Shown here: positions 17,526 through 24,496 of the stretch, one piece after another | Numbering within the stretch: position 1 is the stretch's first letter | Layout: each line of letters begins with the position of its first letter | Source: JBDRDI01 sp043820875 | GTDB lineage: Bacteria > Patescibacteriota > Patescibacteriia > Patescibacteriales > UBA12075 | NCBI GenBank assembly: GCA_043820875.1 | Contig: JBDRDI010000021.1 | Span: 1 to 64,000 of the forward strand | Direction of reading: 5' to 3' | Length of the DNA stretch: 64,000 nt | Translations under genes and position numbers: made by a program | The notes under the pieces: model-generated | Seen by the model: the letters and a program-made list of their open reading frames with translations, nothing else | The model's database searches: none | Told to the model about the DNA's origin: nothing

Positions 17526-17708
17526 CTTATTGACTGTCTTCCTCTTTATAAACCAAAAAACTTAAAAAAGATTTTTGGTCTCCCGCGCTTCAAGCGGGAC
17601 GATGTTCGTGGGCTTTCCCAACCAAAGACAGACAAGCAGTTTCCTGAAAATGGCAAATCGTTATCCCTCCCTTCGCAAAAGGTGGAACCGATTTTAGAAC
17701 CTATATTT
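17526..17708 (-). ncRNA. Leader part of the TR transcript (structured, no ORF)
   Basis: About 180 bases between a promoter and TR with no coding frame I trust. The minus strand has AAATCG...CGATTT and TTTGGT...ACCAAA complementary pairs enclosing a CCCGC/GCGGG hairpin, so it may fold. By position it should be the 5' part of the TR-containing RNA. I do not recognise an RNA family; 6S-like or SRP-like folding was considered but not supported. Confidence 0.5.
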
Positions 17709-17736
17709 ATTATAACAAAAATATCCCTGCTTGCAA
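17709..17736 (-). promoter_or_regulatory. Candidate promoter of the TR RNA
   Basis: Minus strand: TTGCAA at 17736-17731, 16 bases, perfect TATAAT at 17714-17709. The -35 lies inside the hairpin that terminates the target gene, so termination and re-initiation are interleaved. Confidence 0.6.
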
Positions 17737-17753
17737 ACTACGCAAGCAGGGAT
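17723..17753 (-). terminator. Hairpin downstream of the variable repeat
   Basis: Perfect 12-base arms (ATCCCTGCTTGC / GCAAGCAGGGAT) with a seven-base loop, 34 bases past the target stop and followed on the minus strand by ATTTTTGTT. It may be an intrinsic terminator. DGRs also often carry a hairpin/cruciform just after VR that promotes retrohoming, so it could have both roles. Confidence 0.7.
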
Positions 17754-17787
17754 AAAATTAAAGGGAACAAGGGATAAGGAACAAGGG

Positions 17788-18543
17788 TTAGCAGGAAACT
17801 ACTGGACGAGAGCACAAAAACCCATACGCACCCAACGGAGGGCACCAATCGGAGCCGAACCTGCCGCGCTCAACGCGGAAGTCGGCGCGCGGCACGCCGC
17901 CATCCGAGTCGCGCGAACCTGAACACAAAGTAACATTTTTTTGGTCTATCATCGCCTTGTGTTTCCACCAAGCAAATAAACCAAAGATTCCTCGCTCCAT
18001 CCGCGTCATGGTCAAAATGCCCTGCTCGGCAATCCAGTTCGCGGACTTTTCCTTGTATATTTCATCCGCCTCGTAAGAACCACTGTGCCAAATGGCGTAG
18101 CTCTTTTCAGTCGTCCTTTCTTCTTTGGACATATCCATCATGGACGGCCAGTTTTTGTCCCAATCCCAGCATTTCGAATACTGCTTTTTCTCGACATTGT
18201 GGACATACTCATACGTCAGACCAGCCGGCATGAACTGCAGAAAATTAAGAAACTGGTTGGAGTTTTCCGGAATTTTCACGCCGGAGAAATCAACTTCCAA
18301 TCCGAAAACCTCTTTGTAAAACTTCTGCCATTCGCGGCGAGAAGCGGCGGAAGTGTCGGCTTGATCAAAAATAGCGTTAACTACTTTCACGATCAAAGCG
18401 TCACTGGCCTTGCCCTCTTTTACAAGAGCATGAATGCAAGCATCGTCAATTCCGCGTCGGCGAGCTTCAACAATAATTCCGCTTGCCAAACTGCCAATCC
18501 ACCCGGCTCCGCTAACAATTAACGAAACGTTTTTTTTACTCAT
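17788..18543 (-). CDS. DGR target protein with C-type-lectin-fold variable region
   Basis: A 251-residue protein with a strong Shine-Dalgarno (AAAGGAGAAGG) at ATG 18543. The first ~130 residues are helical and unrecognised, with no signal peptide evident. From about 130 on it has the formylglycine-enzyme/C-type-lectin layout of DGR targets: SYAIWHSGSYEADE, then GIFGLFAWWKHK, then TLCSGSRDSDGGVPRADF...CSRPVVS. The last ~43 residues lie in VR and differ from the TR-encoded version at 15 codons. The product is presumably a ligand-binding protein whose surface is diversified; ligand and location are unknown. A C-terminal Cys ends the chain. Confidence 0.92.
   Translation of the reverse strand: MSKKNVSLIVSGAGWIGSLASGIIVEARRRGIDDACIHALVKEGKASDALIVKVVNAIFDQADTSAASRREWQKFYKEVFGLEVDFSGVKIPENSNQFLNFLQFMPAGLTYEYVHNVEKKQYSKCWDWDKNWPSMMDMSKEERTTEKSYAIWHSGSYEADEIYKEKSANWIAEQGILTMTRMERGIFGLFAWWKHKAMIDQKNVTLCSGSRDSDGGVPRADFRVERGRFGSDWCPPLGAYGFLCSRPVVSC
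17794..17920 (-). repeat. DGR variable repeat (VR) inside the target gene
   Basis: Aligns base for base with TR (TR coordinate + 395). Twenty-one of 22 differences are at TR adenines. They fall in 14 codons including all ten Asn codons: Asn to Gly, Arg, Asp, Arg, Arg, Gly, Asp, Pro, Gly and Tyr in order, plus Lys to Arg, Tyr to Cys, Ile to Phe and Glu to Val. The one exception (T to G, Tyr to Asp) is at the upstream end, where cDNA transfer often stops. Confidence 0.95.
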
Positions 18544-18573
18544 TATCCTTCTCCTTTTTTTGGCTCATCCCTC

Positions 18574-18594
18574 GCTTCAACACGATGTTGAAGC
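18574..18594 (-). promoter_or_regulatory. Hairpin in the target-gene leader
   Basis: Perfect nine-base arms GCTTCAACA / TGTTGAAGC around CGA, about 20 bases before the Shine-Dalgarno of the target gene. Could affect translation or mRNA stability. Confidence 0.5.
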
Positions 18595-18609
18595 CCCGGA
18601 CTCACCGTT

Positions 18610-18663
18610 ATTATTACAGCTTGCAAAAAACTTTAAATAAAATTTCTTAAAAGCTGTAATAAT
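18610..18663 (-). promoter_or_regulatory. Long inverted repeat in the target-gene leader
   Basis: Perfect 13-base arms ATTATTACAGCTT (18610-18622) and its complement (18651-18663) separated by 28 bases, between promoter and start codon. It could be an RNA stem or a binding site for a dimeric regulator. Confidence 0.5.
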
Positions 18664-18696
18664 TTGTGAATTTTAAAGAACACAAACTAATCTTTA

Positions 18697-18725
18697 AGGA
18701 TAGCACAAATATAAACAAATGTCAA
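18697..18725 (-). promoter_or_regulatory. Promoter of the DGR target gene
   Basis: Minus strand: consensus TTGACA at 18725-18720, 17 bases, TATCCT at 18702-18697, followed by a ~150-base structured leader. Confidence 0.75.
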
Positions 18726-18779
18726 TATTAAAAACAATAGCTAATTTTAGCTATGTTTTCATTAAAAATTACTTAATTA

Positions 18780-19118
18780 CTATGTATTATGCAAAATACG
18801 CTCTATATCTTTCTTCAATTTTGGCAAATCATTTTTAACGGTATCCCAAACTAACTTTAAGTCCACTCCAAAATAATGATGAATTAATTTATCGCGCATT
18901 CTGGCTATTTTATTGAAATCCGCGTCTTTATTTTTTTTCACAAAATCTTTATCCAAATTTTTTACGGCCTCGCCGATTATCTCCATTCTTCTCACGACTG
19001 CGTCTTGAATGGTCATATTCCCGGAATATTCCGCTTCTGAAACATTTTTTAAAGTATTATTTATAATTTCAATGCTTCCCAAGGCATGCTTTAAAAATAT
19101 TTTATTGTCTTTAACCAT
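18780..19118 (-). CDS. HepT-like HEPN domain toxin
   Basis: About 112 residues from the MVKDNK start at 19118 (a longer frame begins at 19133). The all-helical HEPN fold carries the RX4HXY RNase motif as RDKLIHHY. HEPN proteins of this type cleave RNA and are neutralised by a partner MNT nucleotidyltransferase, which lies immediately upstream with a small overlap. Toxin-antitoxin function is established for the HepT/MntA family; activity here is inferred. Confidence 0.88.
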   Translation of the reverse strand: MVKDNKIFLKHALGSIEIINNTLKNVSEAEYSGNMTIQDAVVRRMEIIGEAVKNLDKDFVKKNKDADFNKIARMRDKLIHHYFGVDLKLVWDTVKNDLPKLKKDIERILHNT

Positions 19119-19401
19119 ATATTTTAACTTCATCTCTTAAAATATTTTTTTTAAGCAAAGGATTAATAGAGTTGTAAGTGAGCAAGTCAATTTTTCTTTT
19201 TACTTTCTTCTCCAATTCCATTTCCAGCCCGATTAAATCAAGCAAAGTCTTGCCATCTTTCAAGTCAACCAACATGTCAATATCGCTGTCTTTATTATTA
19301 TCGCCACGAGCAAAAGAGCCGAAAATTGATGATTTTCTGACTTCATGTTTTTTAAGTATGGGTATTATTTTAAATTGTATTTCTTTGATTTTGTTGTTCA
19401 T
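19111..19401 (-). CDS. MntA-like minimal nucleotidyltransferase antitoxin
   Basis: A 96-residue protein with the nucleotidyltransferase signature GSFARGDNNKDSDIDMLVDL (GSxARG and DxD). MntA-type antitoxins AMPylate the HEPN toxin at the Tyr of its RX4HXY motif. It is first in a two-gene unit, overlapping the HEPN gene, the normal order for this module. Confidence 0.88.
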   Translation of the reverse strand: MNNKIKEIQFKIIPILKKHEVRKSSIFGSFARGDNNKDSDIDMLVDLKDGKTLLDLIGLEMELEKKVKRKIDLLTYNSINPLLKKNILRDEVKIYG

Positions 19402-19446
19402 ATATAATCAATATATCAAATAATTATCAAAAAAACAAGGAAAAAA

Positions 19447-20475
19447 TTATTTCAAATACCTCGCCTTATTATTCAAATGTTCATCATAGGTCTTGGCGAA
19501 AACAGTTTCGCCATTATCCGGCCGGCTTAGGAAATAATAATAATTCGTTTTTTCCGGATAAATCGCGGCGACAATTGCGTTGAGTCCCGGATTACTGATC
19601 GGTCCGGGTGGCAAGCCATAATTTTGATAAGTATTGTACGGGGACTTGATTTTTGTGTCCTCAACGGAGTATTGCGGTTTGTTAACGCCAAGTATGTACG
19701 CCAAAGTCGCGCAAGATTCAAGGGGCTTATTAATTCCGATTCTGTTCCAAAATATTCCGGAAACGATTTTCATGTCTTCCACACTGCGCACTTCTTTTTC
19801 AATAACAGAGGCCATAGTCATAATTTCAAAAATTGTCTTGTTCTGTCTCGCTATCTCGTCTTTCATTTCTTTTGTTAATTTTTTATCAAAATTATTCAAA
19901 GTCTTTTCAACTATATCTTCGGCCGTGGAATCTTTAAAAATTTTATAAGTATCAGGGAAAATATATCCTTCCAATCCGGCGTTTTTGGGAGAGTCGCTTA
20001 AAAATTCATATTCTTCTTGATATTCTTTAAAATTATTTTTGGTGATTTGTATAAAATCTCCGCTTTGAATAATATTATTGGTTGACAAATATTTATCCAT
20101 ATCCGCGATACTCCATCCCTCAATTATTTTGATTGTCAGTTCGTCATCCACAACCTCTCCAGCAGTCAATAATTTTACAATTTCTTTTATGTTCATAGAC
20201 CGGCTTAATTCATATTCACCGGCTTGTACTTTTTTTTCCAAATTATTTTTCTTTAAATATAATTCAAAAAAATATTTTGATTTTATAAATTCTTTATCTT
20301 CCAGATTTACGGCGATATTATTAACACTCTCCCCTTTCTCAATAACAAAAATTTCAGCATTATCATTTTCATCTACGGGCGTATTTATTACTTTTTGATA
20401 CGTCAACGCCCAGACAAAATAAATTGCCAAAAGAAAAACGAAAATTATAATTAAAGATTTTGTTGGTTTGCGCAT
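19447..20475 (-). CDS. mltG: Endolytic murein transglycosylase MltG
   Basis: About 342 residues from MRKPTK (20475); the longer frame at 20502 adds nine residues. One N-terminal TM helix (SLIIIFVFLLAIYFVWAL), a LysM-like subdomain (FVIEKGESVNNIAVNLEDK), then the YceG catalytic domain with the active-site Glu in LEGYIFPDTY. The end of the family is typical (NYGLPPGPISNPGLNAIVAAIYP, FAKTYDEH). It cuts nascent peptidoglycan glycan strands at the membrane. Last of a uppP-manC-like-mltG operon (two-base gap from the preceding gene in the longer frame). Confidence 0.94.
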   Translation of the reverse strand: MRKPTKSLIIIFVFLLAIYFVWALTYQKVINTPVDENDNAEIFVIEKGESVNNIAVNLEDKEFIKSKYFFELYLKKNNLEKKVQAGEYELSRSMNIKEIVKLLTAGEVVDDELTIKIIEGWSIADMDKYLSTNNIIQSGDFIQITKNNFKEYQEEYEFLSDSPKNAGLEGYIFPDTYKIFKDSTAEDIVEKTLNNFDKKLTKEMKDEIARQNKTIFEIMTMASVIEKEVRSVEDMKIVSGIFWNRIGINKPLESCATLAYILGVNKPQYSVEDTKIKSPYNTYQNYGLPPGPISNPGLNAIVAAIYPEKTNYYYFLSRPDNGETVFAKTYDEHLNNKARYLK

Positions 20476-20504
20476 ATTTATATTATAAATTTTATATTCC
20501 AAAT

Positions 20505-21545
20505 TTACAAATATTTTTCCTTCCCCTCTTCTTTCAACTTTTTAATCAATTCGGTAATGTGAACTACGTGATCTTTCGCGGCGACAATCAGAACATCGTC
20601 GGTGTTAACCACAACCATACCATCCAGACCGACTGCTGCAACCAATTTTCCTTCTTCGGTGTTGTAAATCAATGAATCAACCGTATTTAAGGAGCTGGCC
20701 AGACCTTCAACAACATTGTCTTTGTTACTTTTACCCAGTGCTTCTTTGAAGGCATATAGCGTTCCGGGATCGCTCCAGTCCATATTCGTTTTAATTACAA
20801 CCGCGTTGGATAAATCAACTTTCTCAAGTATGGCGTTGTCAAAAGAAATGCTTTCCGCATCATCATATTTTTCGCTTTCAACACAATTATATATGTTCGG
20901 GGCCAAAAGTCGGTATTCTTTTTCCAAAAACTCAATAGAGGTGATAAAATATCCCGGGTTCCAATAATATTCTCCGGACTCAAACATGCGACAACAATCT
21001 TCCGCCGGCGGTCTATACTTCCAACCGGCAAACTCAAAATAGTCAATTTCGTTTTTCATACCAATCTTCTGTCCGACTTTTATCCACCCCAAGTTGTTAT
21101 TGGCAAAACGCGGTTTTTCTCCCAAAAAAACAAAACTTTCCGGACGTTCACTGATTATTTCTTCTCCCGATTGCAAGGCCTTTACAAATTCGTGGCTGTT
21201 TTCCATTAAATGATCTGACCAAAGAATCGCCATCGGACCTGCAAACCCGCGTTTTTTCAATTCCATGACCGTAAAACAAACAGCAGGACCCAAATTTCTG
21301 CGAGCCGGCTCAATAAAGATATTTTCGCGCGGCAATTTCGGAAGCTGTTCATGCACTATGTCAATATATTGAGCAACTGTTTGGACGCAAATATCTTCAA
21401 CAGGAAAAGCGGAGCTTACACGGTCAAAGGCTAATTGCAGAGTTGATTTTCCGGCAAAAATTTTATGAAATTGTTTCGGCGAATTTTCTCTTGATAATGG
21501 CCAAAGTCGCGTGCCAACACCGCCGGCAAAAATTACTAGTTTCAT
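20505..21545 (-). CDS. Mannose-1-phosphate guanylyltransferase
   Basis: A 346-residue nucleotidyltransferase with the GDP-mannose pyrophosphorylase signature GGVGTRLWPLSRENSPKQF and later ARRNLGPA and WKYRPPAE; it uses GTP and mannose-1-phosphate. No C-terminal phosphomannose isomerase domain is present, so it is the single-function form. It overlaps uppP by four bases (ATGA) and precedes mltG. GDP-mannose supplies surface glycans, in keeping with the envelope genes around it. Confidence 0.9.
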   Translation of the reverse strand: MKLVIFAGGVGTRLWPLSRENSPKQFHKIFAGKSTLQLAFDRVSSAFPVEDICVQTVAQYIDIVHEQLPKLPRENIFIEPARRNLGPAVCFTVMELKKRGFAGPMAILWSDHLMENSHEFVKALQSGEEIISERPESFVFLGEKPRFANNNLGWIKVGQKIGMKNEIDYFEFAGWKYRPPAEDCCRMFESGEYYWNPGYFITSIEFLEKEYRLLAPNIYNCVESEKYDDAESISFDNAILEKVDLSNAVVIKTNMDWSDPGTLYAFKEALGKSNKDNVVEGLASSLNTVDSLIYNTEEGKLVAAVGLDGMVVVNTDDVLIVAAKDHVVHITELIKKLKEEGKEKYL

Positions 21546-22363
21546 AATTTTACAATATACCAGATTACAAGCGCAAAGGCCAGCGCAAATCTATAATAAG
21601 CGAATACGTTTAATTTATTATTTCTTGAAAACAAAAGAAGATATTTAATAGCCGCGAGTCCGGCAAAAAAACAAAAGACAAAAGCGACCGCGGCGATTTT
21701 TAATTCTTCCGCGTTCATTCCGGCGTTGAACATATCTGGAAAATTTTTCACGCTTGCTCCAAAAATGATGGGCATAGACAAAAGAAAAGAAAATTTAACC
21801 GCCTCTTCTCTCTTTAAATTTACAAACAATCCTGATATAATAGTAATGCCGGATCGAGAAACTCCCGGAATCAAGGCGATTGCTTGTGAGAAACCAATTA
21901 AAATTGATTTTTTCTGATTCAATTCCGAGATAGCGCTTATTTTTTTACTATATTTTTCAGCAAGAATAAACAAGGCTCCCACCACGGCCATGGCAATTGC
22001 CACGATAAGAATGGCGGAAGATCCTTCATGTAAATTTTTTTCAATATAATCGTTGAAAAGCAAACCAAAAATAACCGCCGGAATGGTAGCGACAAAAATA
22101 AGCCACGACAATTTGCTTGCTTCGCTTTTTTTACCAACGAAACTCAATACCCATGATTTTAATAACAACCAAACGTCTTTTCTAAAAAAATACAATAACG
22201 ATAAAAGCGTTGCCAAATGCAAAAAGACATCAAAAGCCATCTCGTCTCTTATCGGAATCTTTATAATATTATGCAAAATAACAAGATGGCCAGAACTGGA
22301 AATCGGCAAAAATTCAGTGATACCTTGCACTATGCCAAAAATTATAGAATATAAATAATTCAT
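21542..22363 (-). CDS. uppP: Undecaprenyl-diphosphatase
   Basis: A 273-residue polytopic membrane enzyme that recycles undecaprenyl pyrophosphate for peptidoglycan and glycan synthesis. Both signature segments are present: GITEFLPISSSGHLVIL near the N-terminus and PGVSRSGITI in the middle. Hydrophobic helices fill the rest. Length is normal. First gene of the uppP-guanylyltransferase-mltG run. Its start lies 12 bases from a 70-base palindrome shared with the divergent DUF212 gene. Confidence 0.95.
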   Translation of the reverse strand: MNYLYSIIFGIVQGITEFLPISSSGHLVILHNIIKIPIRDEMAFDVFLHLATLLSLLYFFRKDVWLLLKSWVLSFVGKKSEASKLSWLIFVATIPAVIFGLLFNDYIEKNLHEGSSAILIVAIAMAVVGALFILAEKYSKKISAISELNQKKSILIGFSQAIALIPGVSRSGITIISGLFVNLKREEAVKFSFLLSMPIIFGASVKNFPDMFNAGMNAEELKIAAVAFVFCFFAGLAAIKYLLLFSRNNKLNVFAYYRFALAFALVIWYIVKL

Positions 22364-22374
22364 AAATTAAGTTC

Positions 22375-22444
22375 GTTAAATTTTTATTTTGTTTGTTAGA
22401 CTGGGTTTTAAAACCCAGCCTAACAAACAAAATAAAAATTTAAC
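22375..22444. repeat. 70-base near-perfect palindrome between divergent genes
   Basis: Thirty-five-base arms (22375-22409 / 22410-22444) with one mismatch (22400/22419) and no loop. It fills almost all of the 93-base gap between uppP (start 22363, minus) and the DUF212 gene (start 22457, plus). The centre CTGGGTTTTAAAACCCAG resembles a dispersed palindromic repeat. No separate promoter fits here, so regulatory signals must lie within it. Confidence 0.85.
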
Positions 22445-22456
22445 AAATTAAAAATT

Positions 22457-22891
22457 ATGTTACCAATTTTACTGCCGCCAATCATTGCCGGCATTATTGC
22501 TCAAACGAGCAAATTCTTTATTAAATCCAATCATCTAAAATTCAAAAGAAAAGAATTAATGTCTTATTCCGGTATGCCTTCCGGACACGCGGCCATTGTC
22601 ATATCACTCTCTGTCAGCATTTTATTAAATGAAGGACTCGGATCTCCTCTCTTTGCCATCAGTTCTGTTGTGGCCCTGGTTGTAATCAGAGATGCCATGG
22701 GTATCAGACGATATCTCGGCCAACACGGACGAACTCTCAATATTTTGGTAAAAGATTTAAGCGATGACAATGTTTTGGATAAAAACTATCCGCACCTATT
22801 GGAAAGAATCGGTCATACGCCGGCGCAAATTATTGTCGGCACGGCAATCGGTCTTGTTGTAAGCTTGGCGTATTATTTTTTACTATATTAA
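22457..22891 (+). CDS. Divergent PAP2 family membrane protein (DUF212, YuiD-like)
   Basis: A 144-residue integral membrane protein matching the DUF212/acid-phosphatase-like family: KELMSYSGMPSGHAAIV carries the SGHxA core of PAP2 phosphatases, followed by VVIRDAMGIRRYLGQHG and LLERIGHTPAQIIVGTAIG. It may act on lipid pyrophosphates; function in bacteria is not established. It sits head-to-head with uppP, another lipid-phosphate phosphatase, and converges on gpmI with nine bases of overlap (22883-22891). Confidence 0.88.
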   Translation: MLPILLPPIIAGIIAQTSKFFIKSNHLKFKRKELMSYSGMPSGHAAIVISLSVSILLNEGLGSPLFAISSVVALVVIRDAMGIRRYLGQHGRTLNILVKDLSDDNVLDKNYPHLLERIGHTPAQIIVGTAIGLVVSLAYYFLLY

Positions 22892-24496
22892 ACTTATTCC
22901 CTTCATTTCGTCCGGCTTTTTTAAGCCCATAATTTTTAAAATTGTCGGCGCAACATCGGCCAAAATTCCTTGCGATTTAATCATGCTCAAATCACTGTCC
23001 ACGACATTCGGCCATCCAAAATTTTGTCCCTGATATTCATTGCTGACAATAACAAACGGCACAGGATCGGATGAATGCTTTTTATCAATCTGCCCGGTCT
23101 GCATATTAATCATCACATCGGCATTACCGTGATCAGCAGTGATGATTGTCATGCCATTTTTTGCCAAACACGCGCTGGTTATTCTTTCCACGCATTTGTC
23201 CAAAATTTCAATCGCCTTAACGGTTGCTTCCATGTTTCCGGTGTGACCAACCATATCAGCATTCGGATAATTAATCAAAATAAAATCATATTTATCCGAC
23301 TCAATCGCTTCTAAAACTTTTTTTGTAAGCTCACCGGACGACATTTCCGGTTTTTGGTCATAACTTGATACCTGCGGAGATGGAACTAAACAATGATCCT
23401 CGCCGCTACTCTTTTCTTCATGTCCGCCATTAAAAAAATACGTCACATGCGCGTATTTTTCCGTTTCTGAAATTCTTAATTGTTGCAAACCAGCCGTAGA
23501 AAAAATTTCTCCAAGAGAATTGTCGGTTTTTTCAGATGGAAAAGCAACTTTAACCGACAAACCTTTTTCATATTCGGTAAAACAAGTAAAATTCAAATTC
23601 TTTAATATTCTTCTTTCAAATTTGTCAAAATCGGACGCAGTAAAAGCTTTTGTAATTTGTCTGGCTCTGTCCGCTCGGAAATTAAAAAATATTACTGAAT
23701 CATTATCGGAAATGATATTCGGCTTCTCACCTTCTTTGGCAATCACAGTGGGGATAAATTCTTCATCATAAATTTTTTTCTGATAACTTTCTTCTACTGC
23801 TTTTGAAGGATCTTCCGCACTGTTGCCGTTTCCACCCACCATGGCCGAATAAGCCTTAAACGTTCTGTCCCAATTATTATTTCTATCCATTGTATAAAAT
23901 CTTCCGGAAATCGTGGCGATTTTACCTATACCATATTCTGATATGGCACGCTCTACGTCTCTGATAAAATTAAATCCGCTATTATACGGAGAATCGCGAC
24001 CGTCCAATATGGCGTGTATATAAACTCTATCAAATTGTTCTTTCTTTAATAGTGACAATAAAACATAGAGGTGCTCAATGGAAGCATGAACCGATCCGCC
24101 GGAGATAAGACCCATGAGGTGCAATTTGGAATTATTTTTTTTGGCATGTTCAATCGCCTCAAGAAGCGCCGGATTTTTGAAGAAATTGCCGTCATTGATG
24201 TCTTTAATAATGCGCGGTAAATCTTGATACAATATTCTACCCAATCCCAAGCTGATATGTCCCACTTCACTGTTGCCAGACTCTCCCCACGGCAAACCAA
24301 CCGCCTCGCCACTCGCACGTAAAGTTGTTGACGGATATTCGGCAATCAATTTCTTTATATTCGGAGTGTTTGCTTGAGTAATAGCATTACCGACATATGA
24401 CTGATTCACTCCCCAGCCATCCAAAATAACCAAAACAACCGGCTTGGGACGCTTAAAAGATTCTTCTTCTTTATTATTTATTATTGTTTCTTTCAT
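22883..24496 (-). CDS. gpmI: Phosphoglycerate mutase, 2,3-BPG-independent (copy 2)
   Basis: A 537-residue alkaline-phosphatase-superfamily enzyme that interconverts 3- and 2-phosphoglycerate using two metal ions. The N-terminal metal site VLVILDGWG and the phospho-acceptor Ser76 in GNSEVGH are intact, as are HAILDGRDSPYNSG, FFNFRADRARQ and the C-terminal TADHGNADVM. It is slightly longer than the other copy and has a divergent loop around residues 340-400. Its start overlaps the stop of the upstream gpmI by four bases, so the two are translated together. Confidence 0.94.
   Translation of the reverse strand: MKETIINNKEEESFKRPKPVVLVILDGWGVNQSYVGNAITQANTPNIKKLIAEYPSTTLRASGEAVGLPWGESGNSEVGHISLGLGRILYQDLPRIIKDINDGNFFKNPALLEAIEHAKKNNSKLHLMGLISGGSVHASIEHLYVLLSLLKKEQFDRVYIHAILDGRDSPYNSGFNFIRDVERAISEYGIGKIATISGRFYTMDRNNNWDRTFKAYSAMVGGNGNSAEDPSKAVEESYQKKIYDEEFIPTVIAKEGEKPNIISDNDSVIFFNFRADRARQITKAFTASDFDKFERRILKNLNFTCFTEYEKGLSVKVAFPSEKTDNSLGEIFSTAGLQQLRISETEKYAHVTYFFNGGHEEKSSGEDHCLVPSPQVSSYDQKPEMSSGELTKKVLEAIESDKYDFILINYPNADMVGHTGNMEATVKAIEILDKCVERITSACLAKNGMTIITADHGNADVMINMQTGQIDKKHSSDPVPFVIVSNEYQGQNFGWPNVVDSDLSMIKSQGILADVAPTILKIMGLKKPDEMKGISLI

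Noticed and set aside
17526..17708. 6S RNA, SRP RNA or RNase P RNA in the TR leader
   Set aside because: Hairpins are present but the conserved sequences of these families are not; position argues for part of the DGR RNA.
17731..17922. 63-codon plus-strand frame over the VR
   Set aside because: Antisense to the DGR target's variable region; the target frame explains the sequence.
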